NCBI RefSeq assembly: GCF_014202345.1
Contig: NZ_JACHGO010000002.1
Span: forward strand, 310,001-374,000
Reading direction: 5' to 3'
From: Desulfovibrio intestinalis
GTDB lineage: Bacteria; Desulfobacterota; Desulfovibrionia; Desulfovibrionales; Desulfovibrionaceae
Length of the DNA: 64,000 nucleotides
The position numbers and the translations under genes are program-made. Positions 8,900 through 18,023 of the stretch are shown here, one piece after another. Numbering within the stretch: position 1 is the first letter of the stretch; every line of letters begins with the position of its first letter. The notes under the pieces were generated by a model. It made no database searches. It was given only the letters and a program-made list of their open reading frames with translations, and was not told the DNA's origin.

Positions 8900-9006
8900 C
8901 AAGTAGAGCAGAGTTGCAGCGCCGGGTCAAGAAAGCCAGGCCGATTGCAGCCTTGCCCGGCGGCTGGTGCGTTGCGCAGCATCAGGCTCTGTTATAGGGT
9001 GATCGC

Positions 9007-12000
9007 ATGAGTACAGAGCATGAAAATAGGCCCTGGCTGACCGTTTTGCTCCGGGTGTGGACGCAGTTTTCGCCAGAGGCGTGCTGCGCCGCTCTTGAAG
9101 CCGCTGGTGCTGGCGGGCAAAACCTAGTGGTGCTCTGCCACGAAAGCGAGCGCGAGCGAGCAATGGTTGCAGGGCGGGAATTGGTGCGCCGTGGAGTGTT
9201 GCGCGCTTTTCGCTGTAACAGCCCGCAAGCCGGGGGACATCTGCTGGAAGAAGCCAACCGCGCTGCTCATCAGGCGCGAACTCCCTATCTTCTGCTTTTG
9301 TCGTCAGAGGTTCTGCTTGCGCCCGGCAGCCTGCCACCTTTGTTGAGCAGGCTGGCTGAAGAACCCGACCTCGCGGGGGTGAATCCGCTCTTTCTTTACG
9401 GTCAAAAAGCTTTCAGCTCTTCTGGTGAAGATTGCCCGTCTGCGTGCGGTCAGCCGGGCCAAAGGGCGCGCATCGCTCATATGGGCTGCGTGGCCGACTA
9501 TCTCGGCCAGTTGCACTATCTTTATGAAGGTTTGCCCTTGGGCCATGCTCTGGCCGGAAAGCGCCGCCGTTTTCAGGTGGGACATGCGGGAGCCCTGCTG
9601 CTGCGGCGTGAAGATTTTCTGGCCGCAGGCGGCTTCAATGCTGCGCTGGACAGCCTTGCCCATATGGATTTGTGCCTGAAATTGACAGCCCCTGCGCCGG
9701 ATAAACCCCTTAGGGCCTTCAGCAGCGAGCCTGCATCGCTGGCAGTTCTGACTGATGATCTTGACGCCTGGAAAACCTGTGGACTTTGGAACAGCCTGCT
9801 TCAGCGTGAGCGGCTGAGCCCCGATCTGTTGCGCCCCGACCACGCGGCCCTTGTCCGGGCAGACGGTGTGGAATACGGCTGTTCGCATTGGCTGTGTGGG
9901 CAGGCGTGGCCGTCTACAGGCACAATGGACGAATCCGCGCTGGATGAAGAGGGGAGCGGTCTGGCGGACTGGCTGCGTTGGCGGCACGATCCGCAACCCC
10001 GCACCCTGTTGTCCTTGCTTGAGAGTATGCCGCCACGGCAGCGCGCCTTCGCCGTACAGCTTTGCCGAGAACTTCCCTCCAGTCTGCCCAGCACCTTGCC
10101 CTGGTATCTTTTTGCGGCTGAAAAGCTGCTGGACTGCGGCAAAAGAGACGACTTACCCCTGCTCACGGCCAGCGCTGCGTCCTGGCTGGCCCATGCCGAA
10201 GATTTTCAACGTCATGACCTGCAACCGGGGTTGCAGGCCCTTTCAGATGAAGGACTTTACAGCAGCGGACTGGACAATTGCCCTGCGTCCTTCGACGCCT
10301 GGATAGAGCTGGCCGAAAAAGAAAGATCGGTAAACACGCGGCAGGAGGTGGAGGACTTTGACCGTCTGGACGTGGGCGGAACCTGGCCTACCATTGCCGT
10401 GGTTATGCCCGTGTATAATCCCCGGCCAGAGCATCTTCGTGCGGCTCTGGATTCGGTTCTGGCCCAGGAGTACCCGCACTGGCAACTCTGTGTGGCTGAC
10501 GATGCGTCAACCATAAATGAAATTCCTGAAATACTGCGTGGATATGCAGCCCAGGAAGGACGAATGCGCCTGACCGTGCGGGAGCAGAACGGCCACATCG
10601 CCAGAGCGTCCAATACGGCACTGGAGCTGTCGGACGCTCCCTGGACGGGATTTCTGGACCACGACGATTTGCTGCCTGCACACGCACTGCGAGAGGTGGC
10701 GGCCCTTGTGCGGCAAAACCCCGACCTGGTGTTGGTGTATTCCGACGAGGATAAGGTGGACGCCAGAGGCGTGCGGCGTACGCCCATCCTTAAGGCTGAT
10801 TTCGACCCCTGGGTCTGCGCCGTGTGGCATTTTTCTGTCTATGCCACCGAAAGGCTGCGTCAGGTCGGCGGCCTGAGAGCGGGATTTGAAGGTTCGCAGG
10901 ATTTTGACCTCAGCCTGCGGGTTGCCGAAAACCTGCGGCCAGAGTGTGTGGCCCATATTCCCCAGATTCTCTATCACTGGCGCGTTCACGCCCAGAGCGC
11001 CAGTGGTTCCTTGGGGGCCAAACCCTATGTTCTTGAAGCCACGCGGCGCGCCCTTGATGAAAGCGCCTGCCGCAGGGGGCTAAGGGCTACGGCTGTGCCC
11101 ACCATCCGCAACAATTTTTTTGTGCTGCGTCATGAGCTGGACGCATGCTCCCGGTGCAGTGTGGTGCTCCTGGCCGCGGACGCCACGCCCGTACCGACGG
11201 CTCTGTGGAATGATCTGGAAAGGTTGTCTCAACTGGTTTGTCTGGAAGTGCTCTGTCAGCCCGTGAACGCTGCGGCAGCCGAAGCCTTTAAAAAATCACC
11301 CCCGCCCTCTGCACTGAACGTGCGTCTGTTGCCGCCACTAGAGGGAAAAAAGAAAGAAAACTGGCATGCAGCCTGTAATCAAGCCGCACAGTCTGCCTCT
11401 GGTCAGGTGCTGTTTTTTCTGGATGCGCGTATTCTTCCCCTGCCGGGCAGTTTGCCGGAACAGCTTATGGCTCTGGCCCTTGAAAAGGGCATCGGAACAG
11501 TGGGGGGAACGTTATGGCGCGGCGGCCGGCTATGGCATGCAGGCCTGATGCCAGATGTGACAGGTTTGCCTTTTGCGTCGCAACGGGGTGCAGAGAGCGA
11601 ACTGTTGTCTTCCATCGCTTGGGGCCAGCTTTTGCTGACACGCCGGGTTTTGGCTGTTTCTGAACAGGCAATGGCTGTACAGCGCGCGGTATTTCTTGAG
11701 CAGGGCGGCTATGACCTTGCAATGGGGCCTTGGGCCGGGGCAGACCTTGGCTTGCGGCTGGCCTCGGCCGGGTTGCACAGCATGAGCTGTCCGTGGGGGC
11801 AGTGGCATGTTCCGCCGGGATCAGGAAGTGCTCTTGAACATGTGGACCATGTGGGCGATGTTCTGGAACGGCAACGCATTACGCCCCAGACGCGGGAGAT
11901 TTTTCTCGCGCGCTGGGGCGGCACAGTGCGTGGAAGCGGCTTGCGCAATGCAATGCTGCGAGCAGCTCCCGATCAGGGATGGGCCCTGATGATGAAAGAA

Positions 12001-12009
12001 AATTTTTAG
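9007..12009 (+). CDS. Three-domain family 2 glycosyltransferase
   Basis: A 1000-residue cytoplasmic protein that seems to hold three glycosyltransferase-like units. The central one (about 460-700) is the clearest: IAVVMPVYNPRPEHLRAALD, then VADDAST, DHDDLLPAH (about 551) and YSDEDKVD (about 577), a pattern seen in O-antigen and rhamnan glycosyltransferases. The N-terminal unit (about 10-260) has LLLLSSEVLLAPGSL and a GALLLRREDFLAAGG acceptor-type segment. The C-terminal unit (about 730-970) has LFFLDARILPLPGS and VFLEQGGYDLAMG. The first and third lack a clear DXD at the expected site, so only the central domain is a confident catalyst. The start has a weak binding site (AGGGTG). It is divergent from the single-domain glycosyltransferase across the 8740-8899 repeat. 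Confidence 0.85.
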   Translation: MSTEHENRPWLTVLLRVWTQFSPEACCAALEAAGAGGQNLVVLCHESERERAMVAGRELVRRGVLRAFRCNSPQAGGHLLEEANRAAHQARTPYLLLLSSEVLLAPGSLPPLLSRLAEEPDLAGVNPLFLYGQKAFSSSGEDCPSACGQPGQRARIAHMGCVADYLGQLHYLYEGLPLGHALAGKRRRFQVGHAGALLLRREDFLAAGGFNAALDSLAHMDLCLKLTAPAPDKPLRAFSSEPASLAVLTDDLDAWKTCGLWNSLLQRERLSPDLLRPDHAALVRADGVEYGCSHWLCGQAWPSTGTMDESALDEEGSGLADWLRWRHDPQPRTLLSLLESMPPRQRAFAVQLCRELPSSLPSTLPWYLFAAEKLLDCGKRDDLPLLTASAASWLAHAEDFQRHDLQPGLQALSDEGLYSSGLDNCPASFDAWIELAEKERSVNTRQEVEDFDRLDVGGTWPTIAVVMPVYNPRPEHLRAALDSVLAQEYPHWQLCVADDASTINEIPEILRGYAAQEGRMRLTVREQNGHIARASNTALELSDAPWTGFLDHDDLLPAHALREVAALVRQNPDLVLVYSDEDKVDARGVRRTPILKADFDPWVCAVWHFSVYATERLRQVGGLRAGFEGSQDFDLSLRVAENLRPECVAHIPQILYHWRVHAQSASGSLGAKPYVLEATRRALDESACRRGLRATAVPTIRNNFFVLRHELDACSRCSVVLLAADATPVPTALWNDLERLSQLVCLEVLCQPVNAAAAEAFKKSPPPSALNVRLLPPLEGKKKENWHAACNQAAQSASGQVLFFLDARILPLPGSLPEQLMALALEKGIGTVGGTLWRGGRLWHAGLMPDVTGLPFASQRGAESELLSSIAWGQLLLTRRVLAVSEQAMAVQRAVFLEQGGYDLAMGPWAGADLGLRLASAGLHSMSCPWGQWHVPPGSGSALEHVDHVGDVLERQRITPQTREIFLARWGGTVRGSGLRNAMLRAAPDQGWALMMKENF

Positions 12010-12017
12010 CCTGAGGG

Positions 12018-12506
12018 CTATTTGAGAGCCTTGCTGCCCTTGAAGCTGATGCCTGTAATTTCATAGGTGACGCGGCCACGCGGAATTTCCACGGAAACTT
12101 CGTCGCCTTCTTCACGGCCCAGAAGAGCTTGGCCCACAGGAGAAAGGAAAGAAATGGAGCCCGTGGTGGGATCGGCCTCGTCGGGACCAAGAATGGTGTA
12201 GGTTTTGGCTTCGCCGCTGTCTACATCTTCCATTTCAACGGTGGCGCCAAAAATGACCTTTTCGCCTTTGAGGGTGTCCAGATCAATAACCTGATAGAGG
12301 GCCATGCGCGACTCAATGTACTTGATGCGCGCTTCGGCCATGCCCTGGCGTTCGCGCGCGGCATCATAGCCGGCGTTTTCACGCAGGTCGCCTTCTTCAC
12401 GGGCTTCCTTGATGGCTTGGATAATGGCCGGGCGTTCACTCTTCAGGCGGGCCAATTCGTCTTCCAGAGCCTTATAGCCCTGCACGGAAATAGGGATACT
12501 CGTCAT
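12018..12506 (-). CDS. greA: Transcription elongation factor GreA
   Basis: GreA rescues backtracked RNA polymerase by stimulating transcript cleavage. The 162-residue length is typical. The N-terminal coiled coil (about 1-75) holds the acidic tip, EAREEGDLRENAGYDAA, whose Asp/Glu pair acts in the polymerase secondary channel. The C-terminal FKBP-like domain has the ILGPDEAD and SPVGQALLGREEGDEV signatures. The start at 12506 is preceded by GAGG. A hairpin plus an 8-base T tract lies directly in front of it (12524-12551), suggesting regulation by premature termination. It ends 9 bases from the convergent glycosyltransferase stop, and no terminator is visible between them. Confidence 0.97.
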   Translation of the reverse strand: MTSIPISVQGYKALEDELARLKSERPAIIQAIKEAREEGDLRENAGYDAARERQGMAEARIKYIESRMALYQVIDLDTLKGEKVIFGATVEMEDVDSGEAKTYTILGPDEADPTTGSISFLSPVGQALLGREEGDEVSVEIPRGRVTYEITGISFKGSKALK

Positions 12507-12523
12507 GTTGAACCTCGCAACGC

Positions 12524-12551
12524 AAAAAAAACGCCGCTGCCCAGGCAGCGG
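12524..12551 (-). terminator. greA: Leader terminator just upstream of greA
   Basis: On the minus strand CCGCTGC, loop CTGG, GCAGCGG, then CG and eight Ts lie 18 bases before the greA start codon, directly upstream of its ribosome binding site. No other minus-strand gene lies within 2 kb upstream for it to serve, so it is best read as a greA leader attenuator. A weak TATAAC lies at 12559-12564. Confidence 0.75.
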
Positions 12552-12960
12552 AGCATGCGTTATACAAAAATGTTTTTTCGATTAGATCAGGCTGCCCGGC
12601 AAGTTTCAGCTATGCCCGTGAGAGCGTATTGAACGCTTGAGCCACTGTAGGACAAAATTTGCAGGCCTTGCGACAATATCGCGGCGTGAATTTTGCCGGA
12701 AAATTCACGCCGAGCAGCTACACCTGTAACAGCTAAACCACTCTGGCCGAACGGGGCGGGATCAAATCCGTAGCCCGGATATAACATTAGCAACTGCTCA
12801 GGTTTCGGTCAAGCCCTGAGAAAAAATTCCAGCCCTGTAAGGAAGATAACGATGTTAAGGGGATGCAGTTGACACTTGCACAGTGCTGGCGCAGCGTATA
12901 TGCTTAATCAATGTTTATGAACTAATCCGGTCATCAGGCGTATTCAAGCAACGGCAGCTT
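12552..12960. other. Intergenic region between greA and the MprF-like gene
   Basis: No supported gene. It contains an isolated 12-bp perfect hairpin at 12683-12711 (GGCGTGAATTTT, loop GCCGG, complement) without a T tract, and a TTGACA at 12869-12874 without a good partner at the normal spacing. Confidence 0.5.
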
Positions 12961-14514
12961 ATGAAAAAATACTTGCGATATATTGGCCCATTATTGATCA
13001 CCGCCATCTTTCTACTGGCGGTGTATCTTTTGTACCACAAGCTCAAGAGCTACAGCGTCGCCCAGATCCGTGAGAGTATTGACCAGATATCCGGTACGCG
13101 CATTGTTTTGTCGCTTCTGCTTATGGTGGTCAACTACATGATTCTTGTGGGCTATGACTGGCTGGCGCTCAAGGCCATCAGTAAAAAACTGGCCTTGCCC
13201 CGCGTTGCTCTGGTGTCCTTTGTAGGCCAGGCGGTGAGCTATAATTTTGGCGCTCTTTTGGGCGGCACCAGTGTACGATACCGCTTTTACTCTGCCTGGG
13301 GGTTTTCCCTCACAGATATAGTGCGCCTTGTGCTCATGCTGGCCGTGACATTCTGGGTGGGAGCTCTGGGCCTTTGCGGTATTATCTTTATGGTAGCGCC
13401 GCCCATTATTCCTGATGAACTACTGGTAAAAATGCCCCTCAAGGATGTGCGCATTCTGGGGGTAATTCTTTTTGCCATCGCCTGCTCCTATCTGGCGCTT
13501 TGCTTTTTCATTCGAAAGCCAGTGCATATCTTTGGCAAGGAATTCGTTTTTCCGCCCCCGCGTATAGCCATTGCCCAGGCGCTGGTAGCCGGTATTGATA
13601 TTGTGGTCGCCGCCGCCTGCATGTATGTGCTTTTGCCGGGCGATATGGGCGTCAGTTTTATTGACTTTTTACCAAGCTACCTCATGGCGCAGGTGGCGGT
13701 GGTTTTGACGCACATTCCCGGTGGAGTGGGTGTATTTGAACTGGTAATTTTGCACCTCACACACACGTCGCACGAGCAGATGGTCTTTGCCGCCGTGCTG
13801 TTGTTCAGGCTCATCTATTTTATTATTCCCCTGTTGGCCGCTGCCATTCTGCTGGCCGTGTATGAAGTGCGGCAGCGGCGTGATATGCTGCGCGGCACGG
13901 GCCGCTGGCTTTCCGTGCTTTCACACACCATTTCGGCCTACATGTGTTTTTCGGCAGGGGTTATTCTGCTGCTTTCGTCCATCCTGCCTTTGCGGCACCA
14001 TGCGCTTACCATGTTGGGCATTATGGGGCCCTATCATGTGACGACCATAGGGCACTTTGTCAGCTGTCTGTCTGGCGCTGCGCTGCTGTTTGTCTCTTAT
14101 GGGCTGGAGCGGCGGCAGGCGCGCGCCTTCCGCATGGCTGTCGTTTTTCTTTGTCTGGGCATTGCGGGGGCGCTGCTTAACGGGTTTGCCTGGCTGACGG
14201 CAGGAATGGTGGCTGTGATACTGCTGGCCATATGCATGGCCCGGCGCAGGTTCTACCGCACATCCTTTTTCTGGCAAGAGCCCATTCCCCTGTTCTGGCT
14301 GGGCGGCGCGTTTGCCGTGCTAGTGCTTGCGGGGGCCCTTGGCTGGACTTTGTACCACACGGCCTGGAGCCATTCTAGCAACTGGTGGCCCAATGCCGCG
14401 CCAAACGCCATACGCAATACCTATGCATTTATTGGCATAGCCGTGGGATTGGTGCTTTCGTGGATGTGGCGTACAGCCCTGCGAACCCGCGCACGGCTGC
14501 ACGAAAAGAAGTAG
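12961..14514 (+). CDS. Polytopic membrane protein, MprF flippase-type domain (UPF0104)
   Basis: About 14 hydrophobic segments fill the protein. The first eight carry the lysylphosphatidylglycerol-synthase transmembrane pattern (YNFGALLGGTSVRYRFYSAWG near residue 100, and THIPGGVGVFE near residue 255). In MprF this part flips aminoacylated lipids. The soluble C-terminal aminoacyl-transferase domain is absent; the remaining C-terminal third is all membrane helices. It may therefore move a lipid made by another enzyme, but the substrate is unknown. The start is doubtful: ATG at 12961 (517 residues) has no clear binding site, and an in-frame GTG at 12883 would add 26 residues. Terminator at 14544-14580. 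Confidence 0.82.
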   Translation: MKKYLRYIGPLLITAIFLLAVYLLYHKLKSYSVAQIRESIDQISGTRIVLSLLLMVVNYMILVGYDWLALKAISKKLALPRVALVSFVGQAVSYNFGALLGGTSVRYRFYSAWGFSLTDIVRLVLMLAVTFWVGALGLCGIIFMVAPPIIPDELLVKMPLKDVRILGVILFAIACSYLALCFFIRKPVHIFGKEFVFPPPRIAIAQALVAGIDIVVAAACMYVLLPGDMGVSFIDFLPSYLMAQVAVVLTHIPGGVGVFELVILHLTHTSHEQMVFAAVLLFRLIYFIIPLLAAAILLAVYEVRQRRDMLRGTGRWLSVLSHTISAYMCFSAGVILLLSSILPLRHHALTMLGIMGPYHVTTIGHFVSCLSGAALLFVSYGLERRQARAFRMAVVFLCLGIAGALLNGFAWLTAGMVAVILLAICMARRRFYRTSFFWQEPIPLFWLGGAFAVLVLAGALGWTLYHTAWSHSSNWWPNAAPNAIRNTYAFIGIAVGLVLSWMWRTALRTRARLHEKK

Positions 14515-14543
14515 CCAGACAGTTTTGTCTTTTCCATAACGAA

Positions 14544-14580
14544 GAAAGGCCCGCGATAGTTGTCGCGGGCCTTTCGTTTT
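14544..14580 (+). terminator. Terminator after MprF-like gene, possibly bidirectional
   Basis: A 13-bp stem (GAAAGGCCCGCGA and its complement) with a 6-base loop is followed by GTTTT. It lies between convergent genes, so it may also serve the DeoR regulator. Confidence 0.85.
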
Positions 14581-14632
14581 CGTCAATGACAGGAGAAGTT
14601 TGCCTTGTCACGGGCAAACGCTTGCAGGAACG

Positions 14633-15418
14633 TCAATCCTTCTGCATCGCGCTGTCCAGGCATGCTGTGTTGACCTGCAGCAGCCTGGCCCCCTCATCCA
14701 CAAATGGCTGGCAAAGACTTTCGTCCGCATCTGTCACAAGGGTCCAGCTCAAGGGCAGGTGCGCCCACACGGGCTGCGAAGAGCAGTCAAGTTTGGATGC
14801 ATCAACGAGCACAAAGGTTTCCTTGGCCTGGCGCATCATAAGGCGCTTGAGAGCTATCTGTTCCATCGTTGCCTCGCACAGGCCCCTGCCGGGCACAAGG
14901 CCATTGGCGCTGGTAAAGGCTTTGTCGGCAGTGAGGCAGCGCAGGGCTTCTTCCGCAAAATGTCCGTATGCGCTCATGCTGATGGGGCGGACAGCGCCAC
15001 CCAGAAAAATAGTCGCTATATTGGGCGCATCTGCAAGAATGGCGGTGAGCTTGATGTTGTTGGTTATGACTGTAAGCTTTTTATCGCTCAAAAACCGGGC
15101 CATAAAGGTGATGGTAAAACCCCCGTCAAGAATGATGGTGTCTCCATCCTGCACCTGGGCGGCCGCTGCCTGGGCGATGGCCTGCTTGGCAGCGCGGTGT
15201 TGCCATTCACGCACCGGATAGTTTTCTTCCTGAATGCCAGAAGCAAGCATGGCGCCGCCATATGTTCGGGCCACCGCTTTTTCTTTGGAAAGCCTTTGCA
15301 GGTCACGCCGCACAGTAGAAAATGAAACTTCAAACTTTTCTGCCAGCAGTTTTATATCGTTGGCTCCGCCTGCGATGGCTTCCAACATGGCCGTACGTCG
15401 TTCTCTGCTCCGCCGCAT
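14633..15418 (-). CDS. DeoR-family transcriptional regulator
   Basis: A likely repressor of the divergent sugar-acid operon. An N-terminal winged helix (about 5-55) includes IKLLAEKFEVSFSTVRRDLQ, the usual DeoR recognition helix, and a linker with ARTYGGAML. The C-terminal DeoRC domain (about 75-240) has DGGFTITFMAR and the FLGGAVRP and ASKLDCSS segments that bind a phosphorylated effector. The start at 15418 (MRRSRERR) has AGGAAGG at proper spacing; the ATG at 15424 sits on top of that site. Its head-to-head position with the permease-kinase-dehydrogenase operon and the 20-bp palindrome between them suggest local control. The effector is probably a pathway phosphate ester. Confidence 0.92.
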   Translation of the reverse strand: MRRSRERRTAMLEAIAGGANDIKLLAEKFEVSFSTVRRDLQRLSKEKAVARTYGGAMLASGIQEENYPVREWQHRAAKQAIAQAAAAQVQDGDTIILDGGFTITFMARFLSDKKLTVITNNIKLTAILADAPNIATIFLGGAVRPISMSAYGHFAEEALRCLTADKAFTSANGLVPGRGLCEATMEQIALKRLMMRQAKETFVLVDASKLDCSSQPVWAHLPLSWTLVTDADESLCQPFVDEGARLLQVNTACLDSAMQKD

Positions 15419-15591
15419 AGTCATCCTTCCTGTATATTATTAATCGCTCATATAACGTGAAGCAGGAATAAATGTAAGGTTTTCCTGAGTGATAAAAATG
15501 CGCAGATTAATCAAAAAAATTACATAAAATGTAAAAAGTACCATAAATAAGAAAAATCTTGCTCATTTCAATCAATCTGTTATTTTCCCGA

Positions 15592-15611
15592 ATAGCGCAG
15601 ATATTCGCTAT
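15592..15611. promoter_or_regulatory. Candidate operator palindrome for the DeoR regulator
   Basis: ATAGCG, 8 bases, CGCTAT forms a 20-base inverted repeat in the AT-rich 300-base gap between the divergent regulator and permease genes. It is the most symmetric site in the gap. Regulatory use is inferred from position. Confidence 0.45.
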
Positions 15612-15725
15612 GTTTTGGGAAATATACTTATTTTTGCCCAAAATTTGCGTTAATTTTATGCGCATTTCTATCATTTTTTGTCTGCCCGGGAACGGGATTT
15701 CGCGTAATCAATTGGAGGGCTCAGT

Positions 15726-16697
15726 ATGCAGATTAAACGGACAATGGAGCGGGTTCCTGGCGGGCTTATGGTCATTCCCCTGTTGCTTGGGGCGCTTTGC
15801 AACACTTTTTTCCCCAATACCCCAAAAATATTCGGCTCTTTTACAGGCGGCCTTTTTACCGGGGCAACAAGCATTCTGGCTGTGTACTATGTCTGCATGG
15901 GCGCAACCATCAGCTTTAAAACAACGCCCTATATCATCAAAAAGGGCGGCGTTCTTTTTATTGCCAAGGTAGGCATTGCCGCTGTTATAGGCATTACTGT
16001 GGGGCAGTTTTTGGGTGAAGCTCCTGTGGAAGAAGGCTTTTTTGCCGGAATTTCTACCCTGGCCATTGTGGCTGCCCTCAACGACACCAACGGCGGGCTG
16101 TACATGGCGCTTATGGGGCAATATGGCAAACCTCGCGACGTGGCGGCCTATTCCATCATGTGTCTTGAATCAGGCCCCTTCCTTACTATGGTCACACTTG
16201 GCGTGGCCGGGCTTTCTGCCTTTCCCTGGCAGATGATGGTGGGCGCAATTTTCCCCCTGGTGCTGGGCATGATTCTTGGCAACCTCGACAAGGACATGCG
16301 TGAATTTCTTAAAGCCGCACCAGCTGTGCTGATTCCCTTTTTTGCCTTTGCGCTCGGGGCCGGGCTTGATCTTTCCAAAGTCTGGAATGCGGGGCTGCTC
16401 GGTGTGGGACTCGGTGTGTGCGTTGTGGCCATCACGGGCACAGTTCTCTTTTTTGGCGACCGCTTTACTGGCGGCACTGGCGTGGCTGGCCTTGCTGCTT
16501 CATCCACTGCGGGCAATGCCGCCGCAGTGCCTATGATTATAGCGCAGGCCAACCCCGTCTACGCGCCTGCCGCACAGCATGCGACGGTGCTTGTGGCGGC
16601 GTGCGTGGTGGTTACGGCTATTCTTACGCCCATTGTTACGGCCTGGGGCGTCAAGAAATTTGGTGCTCCCAAAGACTTGCCCGATGCCGCGGAGTAA
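15726..16697 (+). CDS. 2-keto-3-deoxygluconate permease family transporter
   Basis: An inner-membrane symporter of 323 residues with about ten helices, similar throughout to KdgT: the start [20 protein letters not shown], the [18 protein letters not shown] block (about 115-135) and [13 protein letters not shown] (about 257-270) are family hallmarks. In Erwinia and E. coli, KdgT imports 2-keto-3-deoxygluconate. Here no KDG kinase or aldolase follows; instead a four-carbon acid kinase and a PdxA2-like dehydrogenase do. The likely substrate is therefore a four-carbon sugar acid such as D-threonate or erythronate. A strong binding site (GGAGGG) precedes the start. It is the first gene of the operon, 66 bases before the kinase. 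Confidence 0.9.
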   Translation: MQIKRTMERVPGGLMVIPLLLGALCNTFFPNTPKIFGSFTGGLFTGATSILAVYYVCMGATISFKTTPYIIKKGGVLFIAKVGIAAVIGITVGQFLGEAPVEEGFFAGISTLAIVAALNDTNGGLYMALMGQYGKPRDVAAYSIMCLESGPFLTMVTLGVAGLSAFPWQMMVGAIFPLVLGMILGNLDKDMREFLKAAPAVLIPFFAFALGAGLDLSKVWNAGLLGVGLGVCVVAITGTVLFFGDRFTGGTGVAGLAASSTAGNAAAVPMIIAQANPVYAPAAQHATVLVAACVVVTAILTPIVTAWGVKKFGAPKDLPDAAE

Positions 16698-16763
16698 TGG
16701 CAGTACCTGCATGCCTGCAGGACATACCGTGCGGCTGCAAATGGCTGGCACGAGGAGACCGTT

Positions 16764-18023
16764 ATGAATCCTTCATGGTTTATTGTTGCGGATGATTTGA
16801 CCGGTGCTGCAGACTGCGCTATTGCCTTTGCCAAAAGCGGAATTCCTTCATCGGTGCTGTTTGAGGGCAACGAGGCTGTGGACATTCCTGGCGGAGTAGT
16901 GGCAGTAGACGTTGCAAGCCGGGCGCTTTCAGCAGAACAGGCGGCTAAAGCCCATGCAGACCTGCTGGAGCAGCGGTTTGCCAAGAATACGTTGCTTTAC
17001 AAAAAACTTGATTCTCTCATGCGCGGGCAGCCAATGGCAGAAACGGCAGCCACTGTTGCAGTGCTGCGCAAGCTCGGCGGTCCTTCCTTTGTGATTATGG
17101 CCCCGGCGTTTCCTGCCACAGGCAGAACAACAGTGAACGGTTGCGTGCTGGTTAATGGTGAACCTCTTGAAGCCACAGAAGTCTGGGCCAGGGATCACAC
17201 ATACCCGGACGGCAATCTGGTTGAAAACCTTCGGCATGCCGGGGTGAACACAAACAGTATTACTCTGGATGTGGTGAGAAGCGGGGCCGAACAGGTTATG
17301 GCCCAGGTGAAGGCCAGCATGGACAAGGGGTATGACGGCGTGGTGTGCGATGCCGAAACTCTTGAAGATCTTGCGATAATCGCCCAGGCCACCTACCCTT
17401 TGGCAGAGCAGGTTTTCTTTGCGGGCACAGGCGGACTGGCCGTTCCTTTGGCCCGTATGTCCAGCGCGTCGCCGGGCGGCGTCAGCATTCTGCTTCCGAC
17501 AACCACGCGGGGAGTGCTTATGGTGGTTGGCAGCCTTGTGAAGGTTTCACGCCAGGCTCTGCGCGTGGTTCTGGATACAAAGCCCGTGCTGCATGTGCCG
17601 TTTACGCCTGCCGAGCTGGCTTCTGCCAGTGACGATGCACTTGAAGCGCGCGGAAAAGAAATCAGGGAAGCCTTGCTTGCCGGGCAGAATGTTGTGGCGG
17701 AGATTGTTGAAGTTGACGATCCCGATCTTTCCCGGGGCGGCATACTGGCCAGCCGGCTGGCAGTCGCGTTGCACAAGGCGCTTGAAGTTTCGGGCGGGCT
17801 TGTGGCCACTGGAGGCGAAACCGCTGCCATGCTTATGGCCCGAGCGGGCATACACGGCATACAGCTTGTAACGGAAGTGGAAAGCGGCGTTCCCGTCGGT
17901 TTAACCTTGGGGCAGCATGCTCTGCCTGTTATCACCAAAGCGGGTTCGTTCGGCTCGGAGCGCACACTCTCACGATGCCTTGAATATATACGCGCGGCAA
18001 ATCAAAAAGGAGAATTGGCTTGA
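16764..18023 (+). CDS. dtnK: Four-carbon acid sugar kinase (DUF1537; D-threonate/D-erythronate kinase type)
   Basis: It phosphorylates a C4 sugar acid at the 4-hydroxyl using ATP. The N-terminal substrate domain starts with IVADDLTGAADCAIAFAKSG, the family signature. The C-terminal nucleotide-binding domain has MVVGSLVKVSRQAL (about 253), ATGGETAAMLM (about 350) and ITKAGSFGSE (about 391), the glycine-rich ATP loops. At 419 residues it is full length. It overlaps the next gene by 4 bases (TTGA), so translation is coupled. Pairing with a PdxA2-like dehydrogenase is the documented genetic signature of D-threonate and D-erythronate catabolism. Which stereoisomer is used cannot be told from the sequence, so the symbol is tentative. 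Confidence 0.88.
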   Translation: MNPSWFIVADDLTGAADCAIAFAKSGIPSSVLFEGNEAVDIPGGVVAVDVASRALSAEQAAKAHADLLEQRFAKNTLLYKKLDSLMRGQPMAETAATVAVLRKLGGPSFVIMAPAFPATGRTTVNGCVLVNGEPLEATEVWARDHTYPDGNLVENLRHAGVNTNSITLDVVRSGAEQVMAQVKASMDKGYDGVVCDAETLEDLAIIAQATYPLAEQVFFAGTGGLAVPLARMSSASPGGVSILLPTTTRGVLMVVGSLVKVSRQALRVVLDTKPVLHVPFTPAELASASDDALEARGKEIREALLAGQNVVAEIVEVDDPDLSRGGILASRLAVALHKALEVSGGLVATGGETAAMLMARAGIHGIQLVTEVESGVPVGLTLGQHALPVITKAGSFGSERTLSRCLEYIRAANQKGELA

